Below, one piece after another: positions 23,433 through 32,685 of a DNA stretch of 64,000 nucleotides. Each line of letters opens with the position of its first letter. Positions within the stretch are counted from its first letter, which is position 1. The stretch comes from Prevotellaceae bacterium UBA2852. GTDB taxonomy: Bacteria > Bacteroidota > Bacteroidia > Bacteroidales > Bacteroidaceae. The stretch covers positions 64,763 through 128,762 of the forward strand of contig DEFM01000018.1 of NCBI GenBank assembly GCA_002350855.1, written 5' to 3'. Under the pieces are notes generated by a model. That model was not told the origin of the DNA and made no database searches. It saw only the letters and a list, made by a program, of their open reading frames with translations. The position numbers and the translations under genes are program-made.

Positions 23433-24878
23433 TTACAGCGGCATATTGCCGTGTTTCTTTGGAGGATTGCTCTGATTTTTGTTGCGCGACATCTCCAGTG
23501 CCTGAATGAGACGCAGACGAGTGTCGCAGGGAGAGATGATTTCATCGATATAGCCAAGACGAGCTGCAGGCATCGGATTGGCGAACTTCTCACGGTATTC
23601 CTCAATCTTGGCAGCCCGTTCTTCTGGCGTAGCCTTGCGGTAGAGGATGTTGCATGCGCCTTCCGCACCCATAACAGCGATCTCAGCAGTTGGATAAGCG
23701 AGGTTGACATCGGCACCAATGCACTTGGAATTCATCACGATGTATGCTCCACCGTACGCCTTACGGGTGATAAGGGTAATCTTCGGAACGGTAGCCTCTG
23801 CAAAGGCATAGACTATCTTTGCTCCGTGACGAATGATGCCGTTATGTTCCTGCTGCACTCCCGGCAAGAAGCCAGGAACGTCCTCAACAGCAATGAGCGG
23901 GATGTTGAAACAGTCGCAGAAACGTATGAAACGTGCCGCCTTGTCGCTGGCATCAATGTCGAGTGCACCGGCAAGGAAATTGGGTTGGTTAGCCACAAAT
24001 CCTACGGTACGGCCTGCCATGCGGCCAAAGCCTATGACGATATTCTTTGCAAAATCAGGCTGTATCTCGAAGAAATACTGCTGGTCACATACTGGTTCTA
24101 TGATATGACGGATGTCGTAAGGGACATTGGGGTCGACAGGAACGACATCATCAAGCTCATGACACACACGACTTACTTCGTCGGTGACAGGATGAACCGG
24201 AGCATCTTCCATGTTGTTGGACGGAATAAAGCCGATGAGTTCGCGAATTGTCATTAGTGTTTCCTCGTCGCTGTCACACATAAAATGGCTCACTCCGCTG
24301 GTACTGCTATGAGTTGCCGCACCACCGAGTGTTTCCTTGTCCACGTCCTCGTTGGTGACAGCCTTAACCACATTTGGTCCTGTAACAAACATCTGGCTCT
24401 GCTCCTTGACCATAAGGATGAAATCGGTGAGAGCAGGCGAGTAGCATGAACCGCCCGCACAAGGGCCGAGAATGGCACTTATTTGAGGGATAACGCCACT
24501 TGCCATCACATTGCGGCGGAAGATATGTGCAAATCCAGTCAAGCTCTCTACACCTTCCTGAATACGTGCACCTCCTGAGTCGTTAAGTCCGATAATCGGT
24601 GCACCATTTTTGAGCGCAAGGTCCTGCACCTTAGCAATTTTCTGAGCATTTGCCGCAGAGAGTGAACCTCCGAGCACGGCAAAATCGAAAGCATATACAA
24701 ACACTATACGTCCGTCGATTTTTCCATAACCGGAGATAACTCCGTCGCCTTCAATACGTTTCTGCTCCATTCCGAAGTCGTTGCAACGGTGTACAACATG
24801 TTTGTCCATTTCGACAAACGTACCACGGTCGAGCAATGTCTCTATTCGTTCACGAGCTGTGAGTTTATTCTTAGTCAT
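23433..24878 (-). CDS. Acyl-CoA carboxylase carboxyltransferase subunit (PccB/MmdA type)
   Basis: This 481-residue cytosolic crotonase-fold protein moves CO2 between carboxybiotin and an acyl-CoA, either as propionyl-CoA carboxylase or as the methylmalonyl-CoA decarboxylase alpha part. Two half-domains are visible, with oxyanion-hole loops in LNDSGGARIQEGV and in the C-terminal GGAYIVMNSK region. FDFAVLGGSLS, GPCAGGSCYSPAL and FLPGVQQEHNGIIRHGAK are typical. The length is a little short of 510-520 because the N terminus begins directly at LTARERIETLLD. It is the last gene of the operon, after the biotin carboxylase and the biotin carrier genes. No membrane decarboxylase subunit (MmdB) is present here. 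Confidence 0.9.
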   Translation of the reverse strand: MTKNKLTARERIETLLDRGTFVEMDKHVVHRCNDFGMEQKRIEGDGVISGYGKIDGRIVFVYAFDFAVLGGSLSAANAQKIAKVQDLALKNGAPIIGLNDSGGARIQEGVESLTGFAHIFRRNVMASGVIPQISAILGPCAGGSCYSPALTDFILMVKEQSQMFVTGPNVVKAVTNEDVDKETLGGAATHSSTSGVSHFMCDSDEETLMTIRELIGFIPSNNMEDAPVHPVTDEVSRVCHELDDVVPVDPNVPYDIRHIIEPVCDQQYFFEIQPDFAKNIVIGFGRMAGRTVGFVANQPNFLAGALDIDASDKAARFIRFCDCFNIPLIAVEDVPGFLPGVQQEHNGIIRHGAKIVYAFAEATVPKITLITRKAYGGAYIVMNSKCIGADVNLAYPTAEIAVMGAEGACNILYRKATPEERAAKIEEYREKFANPMPAARLGYIDEIISPCDTRLRLIQALEMSRNKNQSNPPKKHGNMPL

Positions 24879-24891
24879 AGTGATAATGCTA

Positions 24892-25413
24892 TTATTCTTT
24901 GTTTACAATATCCAACTTGATTAGCGGTTGCTCCACACGCACACTGTCGCCTGCGCAAACCAAAACCTCTTTTACTGTACAGTCCGCAGACACCTTGTAG
25001 TTTGACTGCATCTTCATCGCCTCCATCGTGAGGACAGTATCGCCTGCTTTTAGGCTGTCGCCGGGCTTGACGTATATGTTCACTATCTTACATGGCATAG
25101 GAGCAGAGATAATGTCTGCCTGCATGGATTTCTGCGAACCGCCGCGACGCATACGCATGTATTTGGCCTGGGAATCGAGCATATCTATCTGATAAGTCGA
25201 ATAATTCAGGTTCACACGATAGTGTTTATCACCTGCATCGTGAATCAGTTCGGCATTGTACGAATTGCCACCATATATCAACGAACACGTACCGTTTTGC
25301 AACATCGCCACATCCACACTGTACACTGTACCGTCGATATCTATCTTCACCTGGTTGCCCTCCTTTTCCAAAAGAGTCACTTCCAGAATTTTATTTCCTA
25401 CTTGTATTTCCAC
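24892..25413 (-). CDS. Biotin carboxyl carrier protein of acyl-CoA carboxylase
   Basis: The C-terminal half is a biotinyl domain with the biotin-attachment lysine K134 in LTMEAMKMQSNYK and the preceding SAPMPCKIVNIYVKPGDSLKAGD stretch. The N-terminal 90 residues form a beta-rich domain (VKIDIDGTVYSVDV) that links it to the carboxylase partners. At 173 residues it matches stand-alone carriers in Bacteroidetes acyl-CoA carboxylase operons. It sits 20 bases after the biotin carboxylase gene and 13 before the carboxyltransferase gene. Confidence 0.92.
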   Translation of the reverse strand: MEIQVGNKILEVTLLEKEGNQVKIDIDGTVYSVDVAMLQNGTCSLIYGGNSYNAELIHDAGDKHYRVNLNYSTYQIDMLDSQAKYMRMRRGGSQKSMQADIISAPMPCKIVNIYVKPGDSLKAGDTVLTMEAMKMQSNYKVSADCTVKEVLVCAGDSVRVEQPLIKLDIVNKE

Positions 25414-25433
25414 CTTTTCAAATTTTCAAGATA

Positions 25434-26945
25434 TTACACTCTCAGCACACCTTTCTGCAGTCCGAATGCACGCCAACGGCTGATGGCTGTATTCTCAGCA
25501 GTAGTTGAGGGCTGATTTTCCTCCAAACTCATAAGATAATCAATATATGCAGCAATAACCGCCATAGGCTCACTGTCGTTCTTGAATCCTGGACGCGGAC
25601 GCAGACGATCCTGATTGCGCTCAATGAAGTATGTGTTATAGTTTCCGTTTTTGAAATCGGGAACATCGATAATGCGGCGCAAATATCGGATGTTGGTAGT
25701 GAGACCTGTGATTTTGTATTCATAGAGGACACGACGCATACGCTCGATGGCATATTCGCGAGTAGTTGCCCAGACAATCAGTTTTCCAATCATAGGGTCG
25801 TAGTGAACAGGAATCTCATAGCCTTCATAGACGTATGAGTCTATTCTAGTTCCGATGCCGTGCGGTTCGGTAAGCTGTTTAATTACTCCTGGTGAAGGCA
25901 TGAAGTTGTGCTCGGTGTCCTCTGCACAGATACGACATTCGATGGCATGTCCACGTTGTCGAATATCTTCCTGTCTGTAATGCAATGGTTGACCGTCTGC
26001 AATCAGAATCTGTTCCTTCACAAGGTCAATGCCTACAACTTCCTCAGTAATAGGATGCTCAACCTGAAGGCGGGTATTCATTTCCAGAAAATAGAACTTA
26101 TGGTATTTGTCAACAAGGAATTCTATAGTTCCGGCTCCTTCATAACCTACTGCACGAGCTGCAGCAACAGCCTTCGCACCCATCTCCATACGAAGATTGT
26201 AGTCTATAAACGGTGACGGACTTTCCTCAACAATCTTCTGATGACGACGCTGCACAGAACACTCACGGTCGAAGAGATGAATCACATTACCATGTTTGTC
26301 ACCGAGAATCTGAAACTCTATGTGATGCGGTTCTTCTACGAACTTCTCAATATACACGGTGTCATCGCCGAAACCTGACATCGCCTCGCTGCGTGCAGCA
26401 TTATACATCTCCACAACGTCTTCTTCACGTTCAATAAGGCGCATACCCTTGCCGCCTCCACCCATAGAGGCTTTCAACATCACTGGGAAACCAATCTCCT
26501 TAGCAACCTTTACTGCTTCTTCAGCAGATTTAAGCGGCTCTTCAGTTCCAGGAACTACAGGCACGCCTGCTTCTATCATCTTGCGACGCGCACTGATTTT
26601 ATCACCCATTGCTTCCATCGTTTCGGGGCGCGGACCAATAAAGATAAAACCTTCTGCCTCGCAACGACGAGCAAACTCCGCGTTCTCGGAAAGAAATCCA
26701 TAACCAGGATGAATCGCATCAACCTTGTGCTTGTGGGCTGCCTCAAGAATATGATCTATGTTTAGATAGCTGTCACTACTGGCAGCTTCACCTATACACT
26801 CTGCCTCGTTAGCAAAAAGCACATGACGCGAAAGGCGGTCAGCTGAGCTATAGACCGCAACACTCCGTATGCCCATTTCGTAGCAACTGCGCATAACACG
26901 TATGGCAATCTCACCACGATTGGCGACCAATACTTTTCTAATCAT
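25434..26945 (-). CDS. accC: Biotin carboxylase subunit of acyl-CoA carboxylase
   Basis: This ATP-grasp enzyme carboxylates the biotin carrier using bicarbonate and ATP. It begins with the typical MIRKVLVANRGEIAIRV. The ATP lid GGGGKGMR, the catalytic region HHIEFQILGD then CSVQRRHQK, and EMNTRLQVEHPITEEVVG are all intact. The 503 residues include an extra C-terminal tail beyond the roughly 450 of E. coli AccC. It is the first gene of the operon, about 60 bases downstream of a cobalamin riboswitch. In this context it probably serves propionyl-CoA or methylmalonyl-CoA metabolism rather than fatty-acid synthesis. Confidence 0.93.
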   Translation of the reverse strand: MIRKVLVANRGEIAIRVMRSCYEMGIRSVAVYSSADRLSRHVLFANEAECIGEAASSDSYLNIDHILEAAHKHKVDAIHPGYGFLSENAEFARRCEAEGFIFIGPRPETMEAMGDKISARRKMIEAGVPVVPGTEEPLKSAEEAVKVAKEIGFPVMLKASMGGGGKGMRLIEREEDVVEMYNAARSEAMSGFGDDTVYIEKFVEEPHHIEFQILGDKHGNVIHLFDRECSVQRRHQKIVEESPSPFIDYNLRMEMGAKAVAAARAVGYEGAGTIEFLVDKYHKFYFLEMNTRLQVEHPITEEVVGIDLVKEQILIADGQPLHYRQEDIRQRGHAIECRICAEDTEHNFMPSPGVIKQLTEPHGIGTRIDSYVYEGYEIPVHYDPMIGKLIVWATTREYAIERMRRVLYEYKITGLTTNIRYLRRIIDVPDFKNGNYNTYFIERNQDRLRPRPGFKNDSEPMAVIAAYIDYLMSLEENQPSTTAENTAISRWRAFGLQKGVLRV

Positions 26946-27001
26946 AAAATGTGTAATAAACTCTTACATGTCCGTAGTCCCGCAGACACGAGTTACAATG
27001 G

Positions 27002-27215
27002 CAAAAGGCAGGTCTTCTGACTTCATCCTACAAGTGCGGCTGTCTTCCCAGAGGTTTTAAAACCCTCCTCGCAGAGGTCAGGTCTTAACTCCAGTGACAA
27101 TCTTGCCACACAGAAAAAGGATTTCACAGCATCGGGTAATGTCGCGGAATCACACCGCGTTCCCATCTTAGCTCCGTCGCCACAACTGCACAATAATAAA
27201 TGTAGCAATCAAGGG
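27002..27215 (-). promoter_or_regulatory. Cobalamin (vitamin B12) riboswitch
   Basis: On the minus strand the sequence reads GGGAACGCGGTGTGATTCC, then CCCGATGCTGTGA, then GTCACTGGAGTTAAGACCTG and finally GAAGTCAGAAGACCTGCC. These are the conserved core, the ACTGTGA-type segment, the CACTGG segment and the B12 box of the cobalamin riboswitch, in the right order and spacing. It lies in the leader of the carboxylase operon, with the accC ATG about 57 bases past its 3' end. Riboswitches of this class normally reduce expression when B12 is bound, by transcription termination or by hiding the start. The small stem-loop at about 26975-26995 may belong to the expression platform. Confidence 0.92.
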
Positions 27216-27233
27216 GGAGAACCAATTGCGCTG

Positions 27234-27241
27234 CAAAGTTA
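27234..27241 (-). promoter_or_regulatory. -7 box of the riboswitch-controlled carboxylase operon
   Basis: TAACTTTG on the minus strand lies about 20 bases before the first conserved riboswitch segments. A -33 TTTG at consensus distance is not clear. Confidence 0.55.
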
Positions 27242-27286
27242 AGAATAACTTTTCAAAAAGAAGTAATAACTGAAAGAATTTTCATT

Positions 27287-29290
27287 CTATTCTCTCCCAT
27301 TCAGGGGAGAGTCAGAGAGGAATCTGTTCCTAAACTCCGAAGGTGAGAGGTTGAATTGCAGTTTGAAACTGCGATTAAATCCGCGGACAGTGGAGAAACC
27401 TGTAAGCGCAGCTATGTCCGCGACAATAAGATTAGTGGTAGTGAGAAGATGGGCTGCTCGTTCCATGCGACGGTCGCGCATGAGTTCAAGTGGAGTCAAG
27501 CCATACAATGCCTGCGTGCGGCGATAAAGTTGCATACGGCTGAGATTCACATCGGCTGCCAATTCCTCGACTCCATAATCAACATTAGAAATATGATTTT
27601 TGATAAAACGCTCGATTTTATCGGCAAATTCCTTATCTTCTTTCTTTGAGAAGGCTGATTTTCGTGTTATTTCTTTTTTAGGTTTTGAGTGCTCAACAGG
27701 AGGAACAGTTATAACCGTTTTGGACGTGTTTGGTGTGGATTTTATCCGTTGAATACGTGGTTTTTGCTCTTTAACCGCTTCGACGGTTTTTTCGGAATTA
27801 TTTGCCGATTCTGCAGGTTTTGCAGGAACAGCTTTTTGCGAAGCAACGAACTTTCCACGTTTCCTATAATACCAACCTGCACCGCCAAGAACAAGGGCAA
27901 GAAGGATAACATAGAAGAACCAGCCACCCTTCCCAGAAGCAAAACCACCGTTCTTAATAGTCAGACATTCTATCTCGTCACTCCATTTCCCTTTTGAAAG
28001 AGCGAAACGCACATAGAGACTTACCGTTTCGTCGGGCAGGTTCAGCAATTCAATCTTATTCTTTCCTTTAGGCAGTTCCGTCCATTCGTCGGAAGAAGAG
28101 AGGCGATAGGAGAAACGAACATTCTGCGCATTGAGCATGTCAAGTAAGGAGAGATACACACATACTGATTTGACGTTTTCACCGACATCTATAGATTCAT
28201 CGTCGAGAGTAAGAATCGTATCACTGTCAACCGTTATCATCGTGACACGAGGTTTCAAGTCTTTAATTGAATCTTTGCGTCCCTTACTTGCATTTCCGCC
28301 GATGAATTCGTCAATATCAAGTACGAAAAGCCCGTTTTGCAACGTCGCAATCCACAGGTTGTTCTTTGCATCGAGCGACGCACATGATATGTCGTACATC
28401 TTTCGAGGAAGGGTTTCCGGCATATTTATCGGATCCCAAGATGTGCTGTCGGCTCTGTAAACACTAAGGCTGTCGGAGGCAACAATCCAAAATAGTCTAT
28501 GAGAATTGTCAATCGCCACATCCACCACCTTGTTGTTCTCGCTATCAACAACAGGTTCGTCTTCAGAATTAGTAAACATACGTACGAAGTCGGTGGTGTA
28601 ACGCACAACTCCCATTCCCCACGAACTAATCCATAGAGACTGACTTTGATGGTCTGCAACTACATGATATGGAGTGAAACTATATGGCCAGTTCATATTA
28701 ACCAAAAGTCCCGACGGTTCGTCAAGAATAAAGATGCCGCCATTGACCATCACAACAACTATCTGCGAGAAATTATCCTCGGTCATACTCGTTACCCACG
28801 AATCATTATTGTCACGAGGAAGAGCGAAAGTATTCTTGAGTTCGCGCCCTGAAGAGAAGACAAGAAGACGGTCAACTAATGCCGCTACCATATCGCCGTT
28901 AGCACGACGTAAGACATCAGTTACCGCCAAATTGATAGTCTGCTCAACAAGAGTAATGGAATAGTCTTTCTTGTCAAGAACAAACAAACCCTTGTCTGTT
29001 CCAATCCATATATTGTGTTTGTCATCTTCTGCCAAACAAACAATCAAAGCATTGTTTAGCACGATTTCATCATTGCTTTTGGGATAGAAATGGACCAGCG
29101 AATAACCGTCGTCACGGATAAGTCCGCTGTTTTCAGTAGCATACCAAACAAATCCCTCGCTATCGTGCAGAATCTGACGGATGGGAATTCCTTCCAACTG
29201 CGGACGAAACGAGTTAGCATTGCAGTGCCACAACTGTGCTGAACAACAGAGATGCACTGCCAGCAGGAGTGTGGTTATTACGAATCTCAC
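27287..29290 (-). CDS. Membrane-bound propeller/AraC regulator without kinase (HTCS-like)
   Basis: The 667-residue protein has a signal peptide (MRFVITTLLLAVHLCCSAQ), then about five two-component-regulator propeller repeats (EGFVWYATENSGLI, HNIWIGTDKGLFVL, NNLWIATLQNGLFVL) to about residue 330 and a Y_Y_Y-like beta domain (350-445). One transmembrane helix lies near 450-475, then a charged linker, then a C-terminal AraC-type DNA-binding domain (560-660: VEELAADVNLSRMQLYRR, GFSTVRGFNRSFK). Classical hybrid two-component systems are about twice as long and carry histidine-kinase and receiver modules between membrane and HTH; both are missing. It would act as a one-component membrane regulator sensing a periplasmic ligand. 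The GTG start overlaps the stop of a small membrane protein gene. The last codons come from a diverged genomic repeat. Confidence 0.85.
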   Translation of the reverse strand: MRFVITTLLLAVHLCCSAQLWHCNANSFRPQLEGIPIRQILHDSEGFVWYATENSGLIRDDGYSLVHFYPKSNDEIVLNNALIVCLAEDDKHNIWIGTDKGLFVLDKKDYSITLVEQTINLAVTDVLRRANGDMVAALVDRLLVFSSGRELKNTFALPRDNNDSWVTSMTEDNFSQIVVVMVNGGIFILDEPSGLLVNMNWPYSFTPYHVVADHQSQSLWISSWGMGVVRYTTDFVRMFTNSEDEPVVDSENNKVVDVAIDNSHRLFWIVASDSLSVYRADSTSWDPINMPETLPRKMYDISCASLDAKNNLWIATLQNGLFVLDIDEFIGGNASKGRKDSIKDLKPRVTMITVDSDTILTLDDESIDVGENVKSVCVYLSLLDMLNAQNVRFSYRLSSSDEWTELPKGKNKIELLNLPDETVSLYVRFALSKGKWSDEIECLTIKNGGFASGKGGWFFYVILLALVLGGAGWYYRKRGKFVASQKAVPAKPAESANNSEKTVEAVKEQKPRIQRIKSTPNTSKTVITVPPVEHSKPKKEITRKSAFSKKEDKEFADKIERFIKNHISNVDYGVEELAADVNLSRMQLYRRTQALYGLTPLELMRDRRMERAAHLLTTTNLIVADIAALTGFSTVRGFNRSFKLQFNLSPSEFRNRFLSDSPLNGRE
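27290..27322. repeat. Diverged copy of the CCCCCTCTAACTCCCCC repeat at the regulator's 3' end
   Basis: TCTCCCATTCAGGGGAGAGTCAGAGAGG is an altered form of the unit and codes the C-terminal residues SPLNGRE of the AraC-type regulator. Confidence 0.45.
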
Positions 29291-29469
29291 TTACCTCGGA
29301 TTTGTTTCCATGCGTTGATGCCGAAAAAGACAGCAGCAATGGAAAAAACTATTGTCATTCCTATAGTCATGCCGGATCTTTCGACTGTCAACAACCAAAT
29401 AGATCCTGCCAGACATATAAGGCATGCGACAAACGAAATCAGCATGAATATTTTTGTTAATTTTTCCAT
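29287..29469 (-). CDS. Small two-helix membrane protein coupled to the propeller/AraC regulator
   Basis: About 60 residues from the ATG at 29469 (MEKLTKIFMLISF): two hydrophobic helices (FMLISFVACLICLAGSIWLL and GMTIGMTIVFSIAAVFFGI) and a short basic tail (KQIRGK). The frame is open further to 29532, but that would overlap the cysS 3' end. Its TGA overlaps the GTG of the regulator gene, so the two are translationally coupled, and it might help insert or modulate the regulator. The family is unknown. Confidence 0.6.
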   Translation of the reverse strand: MEKLTKIFMLISFVACLICLAGSIWLLTVERSGMTIGMTIVFSIAAVFFGINAWKQIRGK

Positions 29470-29513
29470 CTTATTACTAATATTCACATGCACCTTCAGT
29501 GCAATTGCACGAA

Positions 29514-31028
29514 TTACTTGTTGAGTTTCCAAGAGAAACCGTCTTTGGTGTCTTTAACTTCAAAGCCGAGGGCGGCAAGATTGTCACGAATGAGATCACT
29601 TGTTGCCCAATCCTTGTTTGCCTTTGCTTTCATACGTTGCTCAAGCAACATATCAACAACCTTTCCGAATGCTTCCTCACGTGCATCGTTTCCTCCTTCA
29701 GAAGAAGCTGCTGCAGATTTACGAAGTCCGAGCAAATCGAATGCAAAGAGTTCGAAAACTTCTGTTAACTTCGTCAAAACATCCGATGAAATCGACATTT
29801 TCTTGTCTGCGACAGAATTAATGATGCGAGCAGCTTCGAACAACTGGCTTATGACATTCGGTGTTGCGAAGTCATCATTCATAGCATCGTAGCACTTCTG
29901 ACGAAGCTCTTCCACCCATTCAGCTGTTACTGCAGGAACAGAACTATTCTGCGCATTATTTGTTGCCAAACCAGTGAGTGCCTTGTAAGCGTCAAGCAGA
30001 CGTTCCAATCCTTTCTCTGCTGCCTGAAGTGCTTCGTTACTGAAGTCAACAGTTGAGCGATAATGAGCCTGAAGGATAAAGAAACGAATTGTCATCGGTG
30101 AGTAAGCACGATCGAGTTTCTCGTGTGTTCCTGCGAAGAATTCAGGAAGAGTGATGAAATTACCAAGACTCTTACCCATCTTCTGACCGTTGATGGTAAT
30201 CATGTTGTTGTGAATCCAGTATGTTACCATCTGGTCACCCTGACTTGCAACAGCCTGAGCTATCTCACATTCGTGGTGCGGGAACACAAGATCCATTCCT
30301 CCTCCATGAATATCGAAGTGAGAACCGAGATATTTGCGTCCCATGGCAGTACATTCGCAGTGCCAACCTGGGAAACCGTCGCTCCATGGACTTGGCCAGC
30401 GCATGATATGTTCTGGCTGAGCCTTCTTCCAAAGTGCAAAGTCAGCCTGATTATGCTTTTCGTCCACTCCTGCCAGTTCACGACTATTATTAATAATGTC
30501 ATCGAGGTTGCGACCGGAGAGCACACCATAATGATGCTTCTCGTTATATTTCTGTACATCAAAATACACAGAGCCGTTGCTTTCGTATGCTAATCCGTTG
30601 TCAAGAATCTGTTTCACAAGTTCAATCTGCTCAATGATATGACCAGTGGCATGTGGTTCGATGCTTGGTGGCAACACATTCAATGCAGCCATCGCTTCAT
30701 GGTAGCGGTTGGTGTAATACTGTGCCACTTCCATAGGTTCGAGCTGTTCCAGACGAGCCTTCTTTGCGATTTTATCTTCGCCTTCGTCGGCATCGTGCTC
30801 AAGGTGACCTACGTCAGTAATATTTCTGACATAGCGAACCTTATATCCAAGATGCTTAAGATAACGGAAAACAATATCGAATGTAATCGCTGGACGTGCA
30901 TGTCCGAGGTGAGCATCACCATATACTGTAGGTCCGCAGACATACATTCCGACAAACGGAGCATGAAGCGGAGTAAATAATTCCTTACGACGAGTCAGTG
31001 AATTGTAAACAAGAAGGGGTTGGTTCAT
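29514..31028 (-). CDS. cysS: Cysteinyl-tRNA synthetase
   Basis: CysRS charges tRNA-Cys. The zinc and active-site region [19 protein letters not shown] contains the HIGH-like motif. GKMSKS appears as [23 protein letters not shown] provides zinc ligands, and [13 protein letters not shown] is typical. I place the start at the ATG at 31028 ([10 protein letters not shown]), giving 504 residues; the frame continues upstream to 31157, but that part is AT-rich non-coding-like sequence. It is probably monocistronic or followed by the small membrane protein and regulator genes. Confidence 0.95.
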   Translation of the reverse strand: MNQPLLVYNSLTRRKELFTPLHAPFVGMYVCGPTVYGDAHLGHARPAITFDIVFRYLKHLGYKVRYVRNITDVGHLEHDADEGEDKIAKKARLEQLEPMEVAQYYTNRYHEAMAALNVLPPSIEPHATGHIIEQIELVKQILDNGLAYESNGSVYFDVQKYNEKHHYGVLSGRNLDDIINNSRELAGVDEKHNQADFALWKKAQPEHIMRWPSPWSDGFPGWHCECTAMGRKYLGSHFDIHGGGMDLVFPHHECEIAQAVASQGDQMVTYWIHNNMITINGQKMGKSLGNFITLPEFFAGTHEKLDRAYSPMTIRFFILQAHYRSTVDFSNEALQAAEKGLERLLDAYKALTGLATNNAQNSSVPAVTAEWVEELRQKCYDAMNDDFATPNVISQLFEAARIINSVADKKMSISSDVLTKLTEVFELFAFDLLGLRKSAAASSEGGNDAREEAFGKVVDMLLEQRMKAKANKDWATSDLIRDNLAALGFEVKDTKDGFSWKLNK

Positions 31029-31129
31029 AATAAATGATGAAAGAAGAATGATGAATGAAGAATTAAAAAGAACACAGAATCCTGAAATTCTTATCTTCAG
31101 AAAATCATAAAGTTTAGTAATTTGCGTTG

Positions 31130-31137
31130 CAAAGTTA
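31130..31137 (-). promoter_or_regulatory. -7 box of cysS
   Basis: TAACTTTG on the minus strand with a TTTG (31158-31155) 17 bases further upstream; the start codon is about 100 bases away. Confidence 0.5.
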
Positions 31138-31232
31138 CAACATTTTAAATAAAACAAAATCCATAAGACATTATTTTAACGCAAAAACATTAAAAAAATG
31201 TCTTATGGAACACTTGTAACATTAAATAAGGG

Positions 31233-32636
31233 CTAATTCCTTTGCAAATCCTCTTCTATAAAGGAGATTAGGCGGTCAACTGCAAATTCGGACGGAATGT
31301 TCTTTTCTATACATTCTTTCTGCTTGTAGAGACTCACTTTTCCTGCTGCGGCACCAACATATCCGTAGTCAGCATCAGCCATCTCTCCAGGTCCGTTAAC
31401 TATACATCCCATAATACCAATCTTGAGTGTACGGAAGCGAGGATTCTCTTTCGCACGTTGCATGATAGCAGACTTAATCTGCGCAATCGTTCCTTCAAGG
31501 TTGTAAAGAGTACGACCGCAACCAGGACAGGAAATGAACTCCGGTTTTGTCATCTTGATACGTGTTGCCTGAAGAATGGCATCAGCAAGTGAAGTAAGTT
31601 GGTCTTTGCTGAAACCCTCATTGTTTATGACAAGGTTATGAGCAAGACGGTCGATGAACAACGCACCTAGTGTCATAGAAGCCTTAAGTTGCAGTATCTC
31701 AAAATCAGTCTCGTGGAAAGTAGCCACAACTGTATCATCGGATATCTCTTTGCGCAGTTTTGCACGAAGAGCAGCACACTCAGCTGTATATTCAATCAGT
31801 TTAAGTGCAACAGGAATTTCGTTTTCTGGTGGTTCGCTAAGCGACACACGGATAGTATCGCCGATACCCTCACAAAGCAACGCTCCAATACCCACAGCAG
31901 ACTTGATTCGTCCATCTTCACCTTCGCCAGCTTCAGTCACGCCAAGATGAAGAGGAAATGTCATGTTCTCCTTGTTCATCTGTTCTACAAGTAAACGAAC
32001 AGTCTGAACCATAACAACGGTGTTGCTTGCCTTGATGGAAATGACAACGTCAAAGAAATTCTCCTTAACACAGATACGCAGGAATTCCATACAACTTTCA
32101 ACCATACCTGCAGGGGTGTCGCCATATCTTGACATTATGCGGTCGGAAAGCGAGCCGTGGTTGACACCGATGCGCACTGCCGTATGATGTTCGCGACAGA
32201 TATTGAGGAAAGGAATGAATTTTGCCTCGATTTTCTTGATTTCATCAGCATATTCAGCATCGGTATATTCAATCTTTTTGAAGTGACGAGCCGGATCCAC
32301 GTAGTTACCTGGATTCACACGAACCTTCTCCGCATGAAGAGCAGCCTCATCAGCGACGTAAGCATTGAAATGCACGTCGGCAACGAGAGGAACCATACAA
32401 CCACGCTTACGAAGTTTTTCTGCGATGAATTCAAGGTTTTTTGCTTCCTTCACACCCTGAGTCGTCAGGCGGACATACTCACCTCCTGCCTCAACAATAC
32501 GAAGGGTTTGTTCTACGCACGCATCAGTATCCATGGTCGAAGTATTCGTCATGGACTGAACTCGAATGGGATTATCACCACCTAAAGGAGTGTTGCCTAC
32601 ATGCACCACATGGGTTTTGCGACGAGAAAAAGACAT
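31233..32636 (-). CDS. ispG: 4-hydroxy-3-methylbut-2-enyl-diphosphate synthase, compact form
   Basis: IspG makes HMBPP in the MEP isoprenoid pathway using a [4Fe-4S] cluster. The TIM-barrel N terminus starts NPIRVQSMTNTSTMDT. The cluster cysteines are in ISCPGCGRTLYN and IMGCIVNGPGEMADADYG near the C terminus. It has 467 residues: longer than the roughly 370 of E. coli, but clearly shorter than the roughly 600 or more I recall for Bacteroidetes and plant-type enzymes with an extra central domain. The region between SLSEPPENEIPVALKL and the cysteine motif is only about 90 residues. The reading frame is clean, so this is a compact variant rather than a pseudogene. Confidence 0.93.
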   Translation of the reverse strand: MSFSRRKTHVVHVGNTPLGGDNPIRVQSMTNTSTMDTDACVEQTLRIVEAGGEYVRLTTQGVKEAKNLEFIAEKLRKRGCMVPLVADVHFNAYVADEAALHAEKVRVNPGNYVDPARHFKKIEYTDAEYADEIKKIEAKFIPFLNICREHHTAVRIGVNHGSLSDRIMSRYGDTPAGMVESCMEFLRICVKENFFDVVISIKASNTVVMVQTVRLLVEQMNKENMTFPLHLGVTEAGEGEDGRIKSAVGIGALLCEGIGDTIRVSLSEPPENEIPVALKLIEYTAECAALRAKLRKEISDDTVVATFHETDFEILQLKASMTLGALFIDRLAHNLVINNEGFSKDQLTSLADAILQATRIKMTKPEFISCPGCGRTLYNLEGTIAQIKSAIMQRAKENPRFRTLKIGIMGCIVNGPGEMADADYGYVGAAAGKVSLYKQKECIEKNIPSEFAVDRLISFIEEDLQRN

Positions 32637-32685
32637 TATGAGTAATTATAAATGAATAATTAAAAATTATAAGTTATAAGTTAAT

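Noticed and set aside
24892..26945. Housekeeping acetyl-CoA carboxylase (fatty-acid) operon
   Set aside because: The carboxyltransferase is of the single-chain PccB/MmdA type and the riboswitch points to B12-linked propionate metabolism, so the fatty-acid role is less likely.
29498..29509. GTGCAATTGCAC perfect palindrome as an operator
   Set aside because: It lies next to the cysS stop and is only 12 bases; no second site or promoter was seen nearby.
31029..31157. 43-residue N-terminal extension of CysS
   Set aside because: The known family starts at [14 protein letters not shown] text; the extension is AT-rich and contains the promoter box.
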